NCBI RefSeq assembly: GCF_004664715.2
Contig: NC_051071.1
Location: forward strand, 34,994,030-35,058,029
Direction: 5' to 3'
Source: Peromyscus leucopus
Taxonomy: Eukaryota; Chordata; Mammalia; Rodentia; Cricetidae
DNA length: 64,000 nt
Below the pieces are notes generated by a model. The model saw nothing but the letters and a program-made list of their open reading frames with translations. It searched no databases and was not told where the DNA came from. Positions 36,183-49,300 of this stretch are shown here, piece by piece (position 1 is the first letter of the stretch; each line of letters opens with the position of its first letter). Both the position numbers and the translations under genes were made by a program.

Positions 36183-36403
36183 AGAAACACAATTCCAGAG
36201 AACAAAATAACTCACTAGAAATGGAGCCTAAATAATTATTGAATTATCCTGAAGGATTTCATAGTGAGTGTTACAAATACAGGAGATAGAATAATGCAGG
36301 CTTAATTAAGCAAAATCAGGAAAATGGTATATAAGACAATATGATAAAAAATGGGTCAAAAGGAAATTTAGGGGCAGCATATTCACTAATTAACTTGGAA
36401 TAT

Positions 36404-36781
36404 TGCTGTGAGATGGTCTTTCTGTACACCATGAATATGTGTTGCTACCATTGGCTAATAAATAAAGCCGCCCCGACTTCTGGCAAGGCAGGATAAGAGC
36501 TAGGTGGGAAATCCAAGCAGAGATACAGGAAGAAGAAAGGCAGGGTCAGAGGAGATGCCATCCAGCTGCCCAAGGAACAAGATGCCAGCAGACTGGTAAT
36601 GCACGTGGCAAAATATAGATTAATAGAAATGGGTTAATTTAAGATACTAGAGCTAGGTAGCAATAAGCCTGAGCCATAGACCAAACAGTTTGTAATTAAT
36701 ATTAAGCCTCTGAATGATTATTTTAAAAGCAGTGATGGGACCGTGGGACAAGGTTGGGACAGAGAAAAGTGTCCGGCTACA
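36404..36781 (+). mobile_element. Solo LTR, family A
   Basis: 378 bp, beginning TGCTGTGAGATGGTCTTTC and ending AAGTGTCCGGCTACA, flanked by a perfect 6-bp duplication GAATAT (36398-36403 and 36782-36787). A CATTGGCTAATAAATAAAGC segment combines a CCAAT-like box with the AATAAA polyadenylation signal. It shares ATAGATTAATAGAAATGGGT with the other family A copies. Confidence 0.93.
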
Positions 36782-37462
36782 GAATATTATTTTATTTTAA
36801 AAAACTATATCAAATTTATTTCAATACTTGGTTTTATAATTGAAGATTACTATTGGATTATTACTATAACAGTATTCAGTATTAGGGGTGGAGAAAGCAA
36901 GCTATTAATTACCTCTGTGAAGAGTTATTGGATTTTGCATTTAGAAAAGATGTATTTAATAGTCAAAAGCTCCAGTTTTACTATTTAAAAGAAAGATTCA
37001 TTATCTCTATACTTCTAATTATAGCAAAATTTTATTTAGACATAATTTATCCAGTTCATGTAATCTCTACTATGCCATGAAATCCTCCCCTTCCACTGAA
37101 TTTTAAGTCTTTCTTTACTACTTACAAAGTATGGCTTGACTCATTACTTAAAATTCATGAAAAAAAATTGGAAAATTTATTTTTCACTTTGAAACTGTTT
37201 GATTACAAAACTACAGGACACCACTACCGTGTGAGTTACAGACAGAATGGAATAAAAGCATAAATGGTACCCACATCATCATCAACTTAGCTGATGAGAC
37301 ATGTAAACCATTCCACAGTTCTAGTGAGCACTAAGAAAAATCTGTTTCCAAGGTATCCACAGCACTGGAAAGGCTAAAATCATAGTAGTACTTTTCTTAA
37401 CAGCTCATCTGAAAAAATGACAGTGCTCCGAAGTCCAACAAAACAAGGGCTCACAAGGATGA

Positions 37463-37667
37463 GATGCAGCAGGGCCTAACAACACAAGCCTCATGACCAG
37501 TAGACCAATACCCACAACCCACAGTGGATAGAGAAAACTGACTCTTGAGAGTTGTTATCTGATCTCCACCCTTGTCCTGTAACATGTGCATTATCACACA
37601 CACACACACACATACTCATAAATACACATGCACACACACACACCAAAGTAACAACAATAATAATAAA
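37463..37667 (+). mobile_element. B3-type SINE with CA-rich tail
   Basis: Plus-strand order: a head-like ATGCAGCAGGGCC, CCAATACCCACAACCCACAG, AAAACTGACTCTTGAGAGTT, TCTGATCTCCACCCTTGTCC, then interrupted CA repeats and AATAATAATAAAG. The head is diverged. Confidence 0.65.
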
Positions 37668-37675
37668 GCTAAATC

Positions 37676-38937
37676 AAACCTAGTCAGTAAGTGGAGTTCT
37701 ACATGGCCAAGATAAGAGAGTTCTTTCTTTATTATATTAGATTGAAATGGAGAATGTCTTGATGATTACTGTTGCACCTTTTGGAATATCTTGCCCATCT
37801 GTTCATTGTGACTTTTAAGCATTACAGCTGGATAGATCTATTGAATGATTTTTGTTCTTTGGCAGATTGTATAGCCCCTTCATTTGCTATGAGAACTGGT
37901 CCTCATTTATTTGCAATAGTTTCTGTCTTTCAAGATGAAAAGAGTTCTACAGACTGATTGAAAAGCAATATGGAATTACTGGTAATAAACTATACACAAA
38001 TCTTCTTGAGATAATGGGCTTTCTATATATTTTATCACACTTAAGAAATTCTAAAACAGTTTCAGAATGTATTTTATTACCCATCTACATGCATCATTGA
38101 TTAGATTTTAGAAAAAAAATCTAGCCTTAGAATGTTATCTAAAAAGTCATCACATGGCACCTGTGTTAAAATCACTCCTATTAACATCTGTGTATTATAA
38201 TTGGATTCTTCCAAATTTGGTTGCCCCTTTACTGAAGTAAAATTCCAGTGGAATTCTTTAATCAAATGGTTAATGGCTAAAATGCCATGGAACTTCCTAG
38301 TTTTGAAGTTTTGTTGAGTTACAATTACTGAAAAAATAGTTTTTAAATAAGAAATCATTGATATTTGTCACAAAATTCCAACTAAAAACTCAACAAATTA
38401 AAAAGAGAATGTTCAAATAATAATACATAATATGTAATTTCAAAATTCTCTTCCTGTGCATTGAAACATTTTGAGAAAATAAATCACTGGTGCTGTTTTT
38501 GTTACATAGTAAATTCATATTTAAGAACAGAATGAAGCTGAGTGAGATTGACAAGGCCTAATTTTGAAGCATCTAATTTTGAGACATTAAAAATATAAAA
38601 GCAAAAATGTTTTGATGAGCCTCATTGTGCATGTATTTTTAAGACATGTGCATCAAGCAAAGGAGAAACCAGTCCCTACATGAGAACAGTCAAACTCCAA
38701 TTCACATAATTTTCCATGGAAAGAATGCAACTGAGAAAATTGTTCTAAATGAGCAAGTTTGCCCGCTCTCTCAGCACCTGTAGAAAATGACTAGAATAGA
38801 CTCTGAAGTACAATTATGGGCTATATCAGAACACCAGAATTTCAGCAATTTTGAAACAAATTTCAGCCACATTCTTACTAATCAAACATTTGATTTTGCT
38901 TTTAACAATTTATTATTTGTGTGTATATGTATGTGTG
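37676..38937. other. Unique intergenic sequence
   Basis: No gene or recognised repeat; AT-rich. Confidence 0.5.
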
Positions 38938-39070
<133 letters not shown>

Positions 39071-39321
39071 AGGGGAGGAGAGAGGGCACCATTATCTAGG
39101 GTTAAGAGTAGCTAGATTTGTCTTCTTTTCACTTTAAGTCTAATTGACTTGGTGGCCACTATTCTACTTATGGAAAGACTAAAACTAAAGGTTAATCTTT
39201 TCATAGGTCCTAGTTGTAGGGCCTTGGAGGAGACAGAGATGAACAGTGACCTGCATTTAATGTTCTCCTTTGTATTCTATCCAGGACCTCAGTACATAGA
39301 ATGGTGTCACCCACACTTGTA

Positions 39322-39345
39322 GGTGTGTGTGTGTGTGTGTGTGTG
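39322..39345. repeat. Short (GT)n run
   Basis: About 12 GT units. Confidence 0.9.
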
Positions 39346-39540
39346 GGTCTTTCCATATCAATTTACCTAATGGAGAGAGTCCCTCACAGGTGTGTCCTGA
39401 GGTTTATCTTTTAGGGGATTCCAGATCCTGAGAAGCTGACAAGCTATGTTCCAGTGAGGAATGTGAAAACTTGATAAAATTCAGTTTCCAAGAGTAAACA
39501 AAGCTTTATTGACACACAGCACAGGGATTTGCTGATACAC

Positions 39541-39634
39541 ACTTTTGGATATATAGGTTACAAGGCAGTTAAGCCCTAGAGATAGAGACTTCTGGATATA
39601 TAGGTTACAAGCCAGTTAAGATCTAGAGATAGAG
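39541..39634. repeat. Two-copy 47-bp tandem duplication
   Basis: 39541-39587 and 39588-39634 are adjacent copies differing at four positions by eye; both contain GGATATATAGGTTACAAG and end CTAGAGATAGAG. No known element is recognised. Confidence 0.93.
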
Positions 39635-40214
39635 TATGCATAGCCCACAAAGCCTAAAATATATACCCTGTAGACAAAGTGCACAGATCCTGGTACTCTA
39701 TTTGAACACTTCACTTATATTTTGGGGGATACAAATTACAGTTTATGCTCTTCAGTCTTTAGCATATGCCATTATTCCTAGTTTTGAGAGTGAAGCTGTG
39801 CTGGGGAGGGGTGACATTACATTCTGGGTCACTGACACTGATAAACTTGTCTCAGAATCTGCAAGTGTATCTGGGAACACAGAAACTCCCACTGTTGCAG
39901 TGGCCAAATGAAAAGTATCCAGGTAGGTTACCCTGCATATCCTGCCTTGTGCCAGCAACATCTTGGCGATTATCTTAAGCTTCATTTGGCACTTTTTTTC
40001 TCCTCTGACACTTCCAGCTTCATTTTAATATGAATTTGTCTACTGCTGAGCAGTTCTGTGATTTCATCCTCTTAGCATATGGTGTGTGATGGCATACTGA
40101 GCTGTACTAGGACCTCAGCCTTTAGTTTAGCAGTATGGGTGATACCAGATTTTTTTTTTTTTTTATTTCTGAAGAAAAATTCTGTAATAAGAAAGTTTGT
40201 GTTACCAAAATACA

Positions 40215-40543
40215 AACATGGGTTGGAGAAGGGCTCATGAAGTTCCACCCATAACCAAGGAGCTATTGGCAATTTTTTGGTTGTTACAGCAAGGAAGTCA
40301 ATTTCTTCAGGGACACAACCCCTGGGAGGCTACCCATGTTCCAGTGCATGGTCCTGTACCAATGCACATACAGGTAAAATTAAGTTGACTCAGTGGGTTA
40401 AAAAAATAAACACATAAAGCTGGGAAGGAGAAGTAGTGGGGGCTGTAGGGAATGGGGACTGAAGGAGAGAGTAAGGGGGTAGATTTGATCGAAGCATATT
40501 ATATGTTTATATGGAATTCTCAATCAATTAAAAAAAGCTTGTC
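40215..40543 (+). mobile_element. LINE-1 3' UTR end (Lx-like)
   Basis: ATAACCAAGGAGCTATTGGC, TTCTTCAGGGACACAACCCC, TGACTCAGTGGGTTAAAAAA, GGGAAGGAGAAGTAGTGGGG and the end GGAATTCTCAATCAATTAAA in order. This is a rodent LINE-1 3' UTR type different from the 28085 copy and of the same general type as 7566-8172. Confidence 0.8.
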
Positions 40544-40740
40544 CTGAAGGGCTGTGGGTTCTATAAGTTGTCCCCATATCCTGAAAAAAGTGCTCTAATT
40601 GCTATTTCTCTATCCAAGGACTTGTTTTTTTTAAAAACGATTTTAGCATTTATATATCTTTCTTTCCATACACGTCTAGTTGATTTTTTTCCCTTTGAGT
40701 AAGTGCAGTTTTATTATTCACTTTAAAAAATGAAGGGCAG

Positions 40741-40862
40741 GAGCTGGAGACAGAATTCTGTGACAGAGCACTTACCTGCATGCAAGGTGTGCCCTGAGCG
40801 ATCCTCAGCACTGTGAAAAATAAATCCATAGTAAATAAATAAATAATGAAAAATAAATGATA
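40741..40862 (+). mobile_element. ID/B4-head SINE
   Basis: GAGCACTTACCTGCATGCAA, a GGTGTGCCCTGAGCGATCCT segment and CAGCACTGTGAAAAATAAAT then an AAATAAATAAAT tail. This is the tRNA-derived ID-like unit. Confidence 0.75.
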
Positions 40863-40941
40863 AAGATTTTTAGCTGATATTTCCCATGTTTAAACTCTGA
40901 AAGGTAAGCAAAGGGGAACTTCAATTTGACTTGCGATGATT

Positions 40942-41336
40942 TGTAGCTAGAGTTTTCCTGCCTTGCCCACAGTCAGGACAAATCTTTGTCACCCACCAGT
41001 CCCACAGCCACTCAGACCCAACCAAGTAAACACAGAGACTTAACATTGCTTACAAACTGTATGGCCATGGCAGGCTTCTTGCTAACTGTTCTTATAGCTT
41101 AAATTAATCCATTTAAATAAATCTATACCTTGCCACGTGGCTGGTGGCTTACCGGTGTCTTCACATGCTCCTGATCATGGCGGCAGCTGGCAGTGTCTCC
41201 CTGCCTCAGCCTTCTGCTTCCCAGAATTCTCCTCTCTCCTTGTCCCACCTACTTCCTGCCTGGCCTCTGGCCAATCAGTGTTTTATTTATTGACTAATCA
41301 GAGCAACAGATTTGACATACAGACCATCCCACAGCA
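40942..41336 (-). mobile_element. Solo LTR, family A
   Basis: 395 bp. The plus strand reads TGTAGCTAGAGTTTTCC to GACCATCCCACAGCA, the reverse complement of family A ends. A perfect 6-bp duplication ATGATT flanks it (40936-40941 and 41337-41342). Its inner sequence (CAGGACAAATC, CACCCACCAGTCCCACAGCC, CCTTGCCACGTGGCTGGTGG) is closest to the LTR at 26313-26861, but it lacks that copy's extra 5' segment. Confidence 0.93.
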
Positions 41337-41629
41337 ATGATTGAGATAAGCACACTTAAACTAGTTTGGCCCCACATGGAAGTGTTTGTGTTTTTCCTTA
41401 CATGATTGCTGTTGCAGGAAGCTGCACAGCATATGCTTAGCAAATGCAGCATCTACAGAGCTCCCCATGAGCGTTGCTATTCAGCAAATGTCACTGTTAG
41501 AGACAACTTTCTTTCACCGTGTCAAAAGACTCCAGAGAAAAGTGGTTTTGTTTTGCTTTTTGCTTCTTTGTAGTTTCAGAAATTTCAGTTCAAAGTCACT
41601 TGGGGTTTTCTTTTGGGGCCTGTGGTGAG

Positions 41630-41875
41630 TTAGTGCATTATATTAAGGAGGCTAAGAACAGCAGAGCTGCTCGTCTCATAGAAGCTGAGAAATAATTACA
41701 GCATGAAGGAACGGACAGTGTCTCCATTACTCCTGCAGAGCATGCCATTAGTGACCTAACTTCCTCCCACTTAATCTCATCTCCTGAAAGTTCCTTCATC
41801 TCCCAATAGCACCACAAGCTTGTGACCAAGCCTTTAACAAATGTTCCCCAGGGGACATTTAAGACTCAAACCACA
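41630..41875 (-). mobile_element. Old MaLR-type LTR fragment
   Basis: Antisense end of a MaLR LTR: GTGACCTAACTTCCTCCCAC, TCCCAATAGCACCACAAGCT and the GGGGACATTTAAGACTCAAA segment. It is diverged, and its other end is not definable. Confidence 0.55.
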
Positions 41876-41879
41876 AGGA

Positions 41880-42854
41880 TTATAAGATATCAGATTAGAT
41901 TAGAGAATTCAAACAGAAAAGATTTTCCTGAGGCTGAATCTCAGCTATATTTTCTTCTTCATCATTTTCGGTGGCACTTCCTGTGCAGATAGATCTATGA
42001 GTTCACACATCTTCTTGAAGTTTGTGAAAAATACAGAACGACTTATCAGGTTGACAAGGTTCTAAAACTTTTTGACATCAGTTGCTTTCACTGTTTTAAG
42101 GCAAGTCTATTTGTTGTACCTGATAGTACTTGACATTATGTGTGAATATATTGTAGAGGGAGATAGTCTACATGCTGACATAGTTTTGACCTAAAAATTC
42201 TCTGGAAACAAGAATTCCACTTGAATCCACCTATTGCTGTTTTTCTCAGCCGAGGGAGTAAATGTGTTGACATGCACACACTTGCTCACCCAGCTAACAC
42301 TTCCTGAGCACCAGCCATCAAAGCCTTACATTTAAAGATGAATGAAGACATCTTCAATCCCCTCGAGGTACTCAATGTCTAGTACCTAGGCAGGCTTACA
42401 AATCAAATGATAAAGGGACAAAACACATGTCATGGAAGATCTATGTACAATGGGTTTTGAGATGCAAATAAATACTTCACAAAAGGGAAAACAGTGATGC
42501 TAAGAACCTAGAAATACATAGGAGTAATGAGAAAAATAAGGACACACAATTTCACTGGGAAATGAGTGTGCAGTAGCTGGTGCTTAATGCTGGTGCCTAT
42601 AAGTCTTGGTTATATCTCTTGGTATTTCTTTCCTTGTGTGTTGTCCAACACTCAAATCTGTGCTAGCCCTCAGATAAATGCTGTTTAATGAAATATTGTA
42701 GAATTGTTGTTTTGTGACTTTTGAGGCTTCATTTGGAGTCCTTGCTTTTATGACACTTTTTTGAAGGAAACTCGTATGTGAATATTGATGGATCCCTCAT
42801 ATCATGAAAAGCTTGAGCTGTGTGGAGTTATTGTATAGCAGGAGCCATTATACT
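41880..42854. other. Unique intergenic sequence
   Basis: No gene or recognised repeat. Confidence 0.5.
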
Positions 42855-42860
42855 GAAGAG

Positions 42861-43229
42861 TATAAACAGAGCTTTCTCCCCCACCCACCTATTCCCAAGT
42901 GCCTGACAGCCACTCCCCAAATTACCAAACAGAGGCTTATATTAAATGCTTGGCTGTTAGCGCAGGCTTATTACTAATTAACTCTTACATTTAAATGAAT
43001 CCATTCCTATTAATCTGTGTATTGCTATATGGCCGTGAATTTACCAGTCCTTTGGCATCTTGCTTCTTGGGCAGCTGGCTCACATATCCCTCTATTCTAC
43101 TGTTTTTCATCCTAGTCTTCAGGTTGATTGTCCTGCCTAACTTCCTGCATGGATACTGGCCAATCAGCACTTTATTAGCAAATGAAAGTATTACATAGTC
43201 ATATTGTACAGAAGGATCATCCCACAGCA
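42861..43229 (-). mobile_element. Solo LTR, family A
   Basis: 369 bp with the right end GGATCATCCCACAGCA and the left end TATAAACAGAGC, where the expected TG terminus has mutated. A perfect 6-bp duplication GAAGAG (42855-42860 and 43230-43235) confirms the boundaries. The frames at 42,995-43,198 and 42,991-43,353 are LTR-derived. Confidence 0.9.
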
Positions 43230-43235
43230 GAAGAG

Positions 43236-44359
43236 AGCCCAAGACTCTGGAATTGAGGCATATGTGGGAAGAAGAGATCCTGGAAGTATGTTTTCCAGCA
43301 GTGGTCACCTTAGCTGGGAATCTGAATTTAAACCTTTCCCCAGTTACTGACATCCAAAAGTATAAGCAAAATAAATGACCATGTTAAACCCACTAAATTT
43401 TGGAGTATTTTATTGCATAGCTATGAACAACCAAATAGAGGATACAAGTGCAAACTGCAAATGTGTGAAACAATTCCTTATAACCTAAGAACAAGAAGAA
43501 GTTTAATATTGTAATAAGGATGAAGAAAATAATTCTAAGGCAAATATATCTGTAAGACTATTTTCAATTACAAGTATATTTATTCCTTAGAAATGTTCTT
43601 CCTTGGAATTATCCTTGTGTTTCTGGCTAAGATCTCAGTTGAATGTTAATTCAAAGTGGACTTCTCTGGCTAGTTCCTATTCCACATGATGTCCAGCCAG
43701 AACACCGAACCCTGGCTTTGATATTGTTTCCTCTCTAGGATGCATCACCATCCATACTTATTTGATTATTCATTTTTTTCTTTACCTCTCCCATGAATGC
43801 AGAAGAGCATTTCTCCTTTGTCTACTTTCAAAGTAAGTAGATAAAACCCATTTATAAATCATTAAATAAAACAGAACCATGATTTTTTTAAAATATAAAC
43901 ATCAAATTTCTAGATTCTGATATTATATATATTTTTTTAACTTGTGCCCCAAAGAGTCCTTGCTGGAGTGGAATAGCTGATTGTAATGATTCTTAGGACA
44001 TCAATTTACATGTTTAACACTCAGATTAATGAATCTGTAGCAGTGAAAGAGATCTTAGAAACCAATTTCATAGATCAATATTATGTGTTAAAGATGAGAA
44101 AGTTAAATCTTGATGAATAGGAATAACTTCAATACAATAAGACTTATCAGAGAAAGAACTGGTGGAAAGTCAGGTCCCACTATTCCTCCTGGTGCCATGG
44201 CCTTATCCAACCAATAGACTGTATTTTTCTGTTTTCAAATGAAATGATCTTTTAATGCATCAAGCCAGAATTACTAAACCAACTATTTCAAACCAATCTT
44301 CTTGATTATTTCACTTTAGAGATATTTTATAGAGGTTCCTATTCTGGAAAGTACATAAT
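43236..44359. other. Unique intergenic sequence
   Basis: No gene or recognised repeat. Confidence 0.5.
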
Positions 44360-45229
44360 TATTGTGGGATATTTGATCACACTGTGTGAAGAGATGTCCT
44401 TCCTTGCCTGACTAAGGTACCTTCTGATTGGCTTAATAAAGAACTGAATGGCCAAGAGAAGCAAGAACTGGGCAAGAGAGGATAGGCAGGACTTCCAGGC
44501 AGAGATAGGAATTCTGGGAAGAAAGAGAGGTGGAGATTCCCTCGCATGTGATATTATTGTATTTGTGCTCTAACAAAAAAAGCTTGCCTGGAGATCAGAG
44601 GAAAAAGCCAACCACTATATTAAACATAGAGGTCAGGCAATGGTACCACATTTCTTTAATCCTAGGCAGAGATTCATCTGATCTCCATGAGTTCAAGGTC
44701 ACACTGGGAACAGAGCCTGGAGTGGTGGCATATGCCCTTATTTCCAACACTAGTTAACCACAGAGATCTGAAGGTCTGTAAAGACAGACAGAAAGATAGA
44801 GCTGGACAGAAAGAGGAAGTGATGTAGCTAGGTAGAGAGAGAAAGTAAGTTGGCAGGGCACAGAAAGATATATAGGCATGAGTATACAGGAAGTAGCTCT
44901 CTCTTGGGCTGATGATTTGCTAGTGGTAAGAACATGGCTGTCTTCCTTTCTGCTACTCTGATTTTTCAGCTTTCACCCCAATATCTGGTTCCAGATTTGT
45001 TTATTAATAAGACTGTTCAGCAATTCGTGTTACACCAACAAGATGCTCAGGAAGTCAGACGTACAGTATGGAGGAAAGTTAATGAAACAGGTGGCAGAAT
45101 GTAGATTAACATAAACAGGTTAATTTAAGTTTGAAGAGCTAGATGTGAACAAGGCCAACCTTTCACACTTTGTGAGAAGTCTCTGTGTGATTATTCAGGA
45201 GCTGACAGTCCAAAGAAAGAATTGCTACA
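44360..45229 (+). mobile_element. Family A solo LTR interrupted by a family B LTR
   Basis: The outer ends are TATTGTGGGATATTTG and AAAGAATTGCTACA. The flanking 6-mers CATAAT (44354-44359) and CACAAT (45230-45235) are probably one target duplication with a single change. Family A landmarks occur on both sides of the inner insert: TGATTGGCTTAATAAAGAAC on the left, GTAGATTAACATAAACAGGT on the right. The left part is 44360-44546 and the right part 45035-45229. Confidence 0.82.
44547..45034 (+). mobile_element. Family B LTR nested in a family A LTR
   Basis: It begins TGTGATATTATTGTATTTG and ends TTAATAAGACTGTTCAGC..GTTACA, matching the layout of 21654-22097 and 62888-63396. The middle holds a SINE-like block beginning CCACTATATTAAACATAGAG, with CAATGGTACCACATTTCTTT and GAGTTCAAGGTCACACTGGG. 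The flanking 6-mers CTCGCA and CCAACA agree at only three positions, so the duplication is not convincing, although the outer LTR resumes in register. Confidence 0.8.
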
Positions 45230-45235
45230 CACAAT

Positions 45236-46195
45236 TGCTCGAAACAGAATTCCATATGAAACTACAACTTGTGGTTATAAAAATAGCTAGGTGAAGCCAA
45301 TTTGAATCTCTCTACATAGAATTTATGATAAGCCCAAGCTAGGTCTTGCTGTCACATGGGTCAGCTTGTGGAATCTGTATGTGGTTGGAAGTATATTTAG
45401 GACCATTTTTAAAATCCAGGCAATGAGGCATTGCCTGGCCAATGTGTTGAGAGATTGTGTAGCAGAAATTTCAATCTTGGCTGTCTCTCCAGAGAGTATC
45501 CTCTAACTACAAATGACATTCTTCCCTATTGACAACAGAGGAGCATGGTGTATAGTGGACAGGGCAATCATGTTGAAGAAATTGCCCTGGACCATGACTT
45601 GAATGGATTAGCAGAAACTTGGAACTTACACTGCTCAATATTTCTCCTCCAAGAATGTCTGCAGTATTTCATTCTAATGGAAGTTTCTATTTCTTTTCCT
45701 TGCTCAGATTCATGCTTTAGTAAACCTACTCTGGAGTGGATTCTTCTCCCCTCTTCATTCCTCCACTTTCTCTATAGGGTCAGGTAGCTTGTTCTCCATC
45801 TGAGCATCAAGTATTTATACCAGAGTGTGCCTATGGCCTTGCCTGCTTTGCTAGGCAAGGTGGTGCTTCCCTGATGCAGTAGATCACTAGTCTATATGAC
45901 CGTCATTTTAGTTGATTGTCGCTTCTCTTGCTTACGATGGTTGCAGAGCTAGATTAAAGCACAAATAGCTGTTCTCTGCTACACACAGGTCACAGATTGC
46001 TCATTGTGTATAAACTCTTGTGTAATGGTTTACTTTGTCATCTAACCATAGATAGGGACATAAAATTTGTCTTGTGCTTGACTGAATTAACTGAAATGTT
46101 ACATCTCATCTTGGCCCTTAGACTAGAATTATCTATCATTTGGTCCATAAACCTTCAGAACTAAACCAAATCATTATACCCTTTTTGGTTCCAAT
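45236..46195. other. Unique intergenic sequence
   Basis: No gene or recognised repeat. Confidence 0.5.
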
Positions 46196-46330
46196 TTCCT
46201 CTCCTCTCCTCTCCTCTCCTCTCCTCTCCTCTCCTCTCCCCTCCCCTCCCCTCCCCTCCCCTCCCCTCCCCTCCCCTCTCCTCTCCTCTCCTCTTCTCTC
46301 CTCTTCTCCTCTCCTGTCTCCTTTCTCCTT
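46196..46330. repeat. (CTCTC)n/(CTCCC)n polypyrimidine minisatellite
   Basis: About 135 bp of pentamer units: CTCTC first, CCCTC in the middle, then CTCTC and CTTCT variants. All C and T on the plus strand apart from one G. It is a mirror-symmetric tract with triplex potential and explains the Ser/Pro/Leu and Arg/Glu/Gly frames on the two strands. Confidence 0.97.
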
Positions 46331-49300
46331 TTCCTTTCTTTTCACTGTTATATGAATTTTATCATATATCCCTCCATTATTCTGCAGAATCGTAAGGAAT
46401 ACATACTGAAATTTTTTTCATTACACCAAAGACTGGAATCTGAGCATGTATTCTTGCTTGCCTCTGTCTTGTTCTTTTTAAAGTCCATTGAGATGCTTAT
46501 CTCAGATGTATTTTCTTGTCAATAAATTTTAAAATCTTGCATAGATTTGCAATGTAGGAGGAGTTTGAATCAAATTTATAGGTAAAATCATTCCCTAGTT
46601 TTGGCTGAAATAGACATAATCATACTGATTTACAGTTACATTTTCATAAATTTGATTCCAATGATTCATAACAGTCTAGGAGATTAGATATTGGTGTTTT
46701 AAATTACAAATGAGAAACTAGACTCAGATAGTTTATGGTGAAGCCTTCAGAGAAGTCTGACTGAAGCTCAAGTAAGTTTCTTCTTAGAGCTAAGCTTAAA
46801 TCAGAGTGTCCGGGGGCAAGGAATAGAACACCAGATAAAGGGAATTGCATTCAGGCGTGACTGCTTATTTATCAGCAACTCTGGGCATTCATACATAGAA
46901 CTTCCATTTGCCAGCTGCACAACAGAATAATAATTTTTCTGAAAAGTCATTGATTATGTGACATATTAAAACAATATTGGAAAATTCATAAATATTCTCT
47001 ATGTACCATATGCTATTAGTTTCTATATCTAGTTCTCTCTCTATTGCCTGTAAGTTGGTTAAAGTTTCAAATGATTCTGAAATTAAAGTATATTAATGAT
47101 ATGGATTAATGGATTTGAAAAGCTCATTCATGTAATAATGCCTGCTTTCTCTCAGTATTCAAATATCAAACACAATTTCTTTTTTTCTTCACTGGCTCTG
47201 AAAAAATGTGGTTATTTTGAGAACTTGGAGAATGATGATTTATGTCAAAATTGAATTTGGGGTCATAAGAGGATAGTTTATGATCAAAGGTGGCATTCAC
47301 CTCTGTGCTATCCCATAAGATCTTACAAAAGCTTGTAGTATTTTATATTACTAATACGTATTCAATTTACCATGTGGAGCAAATTTGAAGAGAATGGTTC
47401 AGTGATGATTCTGTGATCACCTCTTATTCTAAACTGTCCAGGAAAGTGCTGAACAGCCCAGTGTGTATGTCTGAAGGTCATCAATAGTGCTCATATTAGT
47501 AATTTCTCAATACTTTGTGGGTCAGAGAAGTGTTTCTTAATTCTAAAAACTGTAGGAATCAGTGAGGCATTCGTAAAATGAAAGTGCTGATTCCATAGAT
47601 TAGAGTGAAATTATGCACTTCTAACAAGAGCTCAAGGGATATTGATAGCGTATAGTTTGTAAGTTAAAATCTGAGTAACATAATACTGAATATTCATTAA
47701 TTTAAGAGCCTAGGCTATAGATATTCATAGTAGTTCCTATCTGGTAAGGCCAGAACCAAGGCCTACAGTGTTGAATAAAGGTATTTCTGGCAGCGTAATT
47801 TTTTTAGATCTATCAAAATGTATTGTGATCACAAAAGTTGTGATTTATTTGAGTTCAGTCTACTTTGCATCACACAAATTTTTTTATACCGTCTTCCCAG
47901 TTTATGCTGCAGTGATCCTCAGACTACAGTTCTTTGGCCATGATATCTATCCATGGGGGTATTTCCTTTGTTTAAGAGCTTTATTTAATTTCACATACTG
48001 AAGAAACAGCTGTTTATCCTTAAAGACCTGCTGCCTACAGACATTCTGTCTTCCAGAATGCTGTAGTTCTGTGGTTCTGAGAGGAGCAATTTTGCACCCC
48101 CAACTGGTGATGTTTGACTATATTGAGAGAGACTTTTGTCGCAACTTAGCTACATTGTCATTGGCATCTACTAAGCAGTGGTGAAGAATAGTGATCAACA
48201 CTCTACAACACAAAGGAATTACAAAATGTTTTTTGCAATATAGAGTTGTCTATCCATAAACATCCCAGATATTGTGGTTGGGGCACCTCTAGGTTCAGAT
48301 GGCCAATTTTAGATTCCTTTTGGTTGCTTCTATTCTGTTCAATCACACTTAGTTTTTCCTCTTTGGAAAAAACACCCTCAGGGCTTTACACATATTAAAC
48401 ACATAGTCACTTATATTGACTATTGAGTTTTATACCAAGATCCTCATTTTTTAAAAATCCATTTTTTATTCATCATAGGTTCTCAGAAGAACAATTGTAT
48501 CTTTGATCTATTTCCTCAGAACCACTATGCATACATATGTGTATGTATATGTACATGTGTATAATATATACATATAGGTAATTATTATATGTGATGTATA
48601 CACAGACAAATACTATAGAAAATATATAAACATATCCTTAAATATAACTGGATTTACAATTTATAAATAAACTCAAATTCAGTGTGTTGTGCAGGACAGA
48701 TAGGCTAATTTAAGAATGCAGACAGATTCATAGACTCTGGCTTAGGGTGAGATGTTACTCTGGTCTGCAAGGCATACTATCAAGTCATCAATCACCGACT
48801 GTAGGAACAAAAATCCATTTATCGTTTGCCAATTGGAAGAAATACAATTGACTGGAACCAGCTGGCTTTGGCCTCTCTGCGAGGCTGTGACCCATTTAAT
48901 CAGTTTGGAATGCATCCATAACTTTGAAGGTGGGTCAGGAAAGATGGCAAGCATGGACAAAGTCAGCTAAGACCAACATGCTCTCCATTTAAAGTGTTTG
49001 ATGGAAGAGACATGATAATTAAAAAAGAAAGAAAGAAAAAAACTATGTGAGCAAGGTCAAGGCTAAGAGTAGGAAGATGGGCTATTATTTATGATTTCAA
49101 AAACTGACAAAGTATGTTTAGTTTGGAAAGACCTGAAAAACCTCACATAACTCACCCTGTGCTCTATTTCACCAGCAGTGTGGGGAATAATGAAATCTGC
49201 AGTTCCTGGTTTGTGTCTGTCGTCTACACCATTCCAGGGACAGTAATCCTGGGCAGTGTCTTTCAATTGGAGACATTTCCCTTGAGAGATGGAGTTTTTA

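Noticed and set aside
42991..43353. 120-codon antisense open frame
   Set aside because: Mostly within the family A solo LTR 42861-43229.
46136..46355. Opposed frames rich in Ser/Pro/Leu and Arg/Glu/Gly
   Set aside because: Both are translations of the pentameric polypyrimidine repeat.
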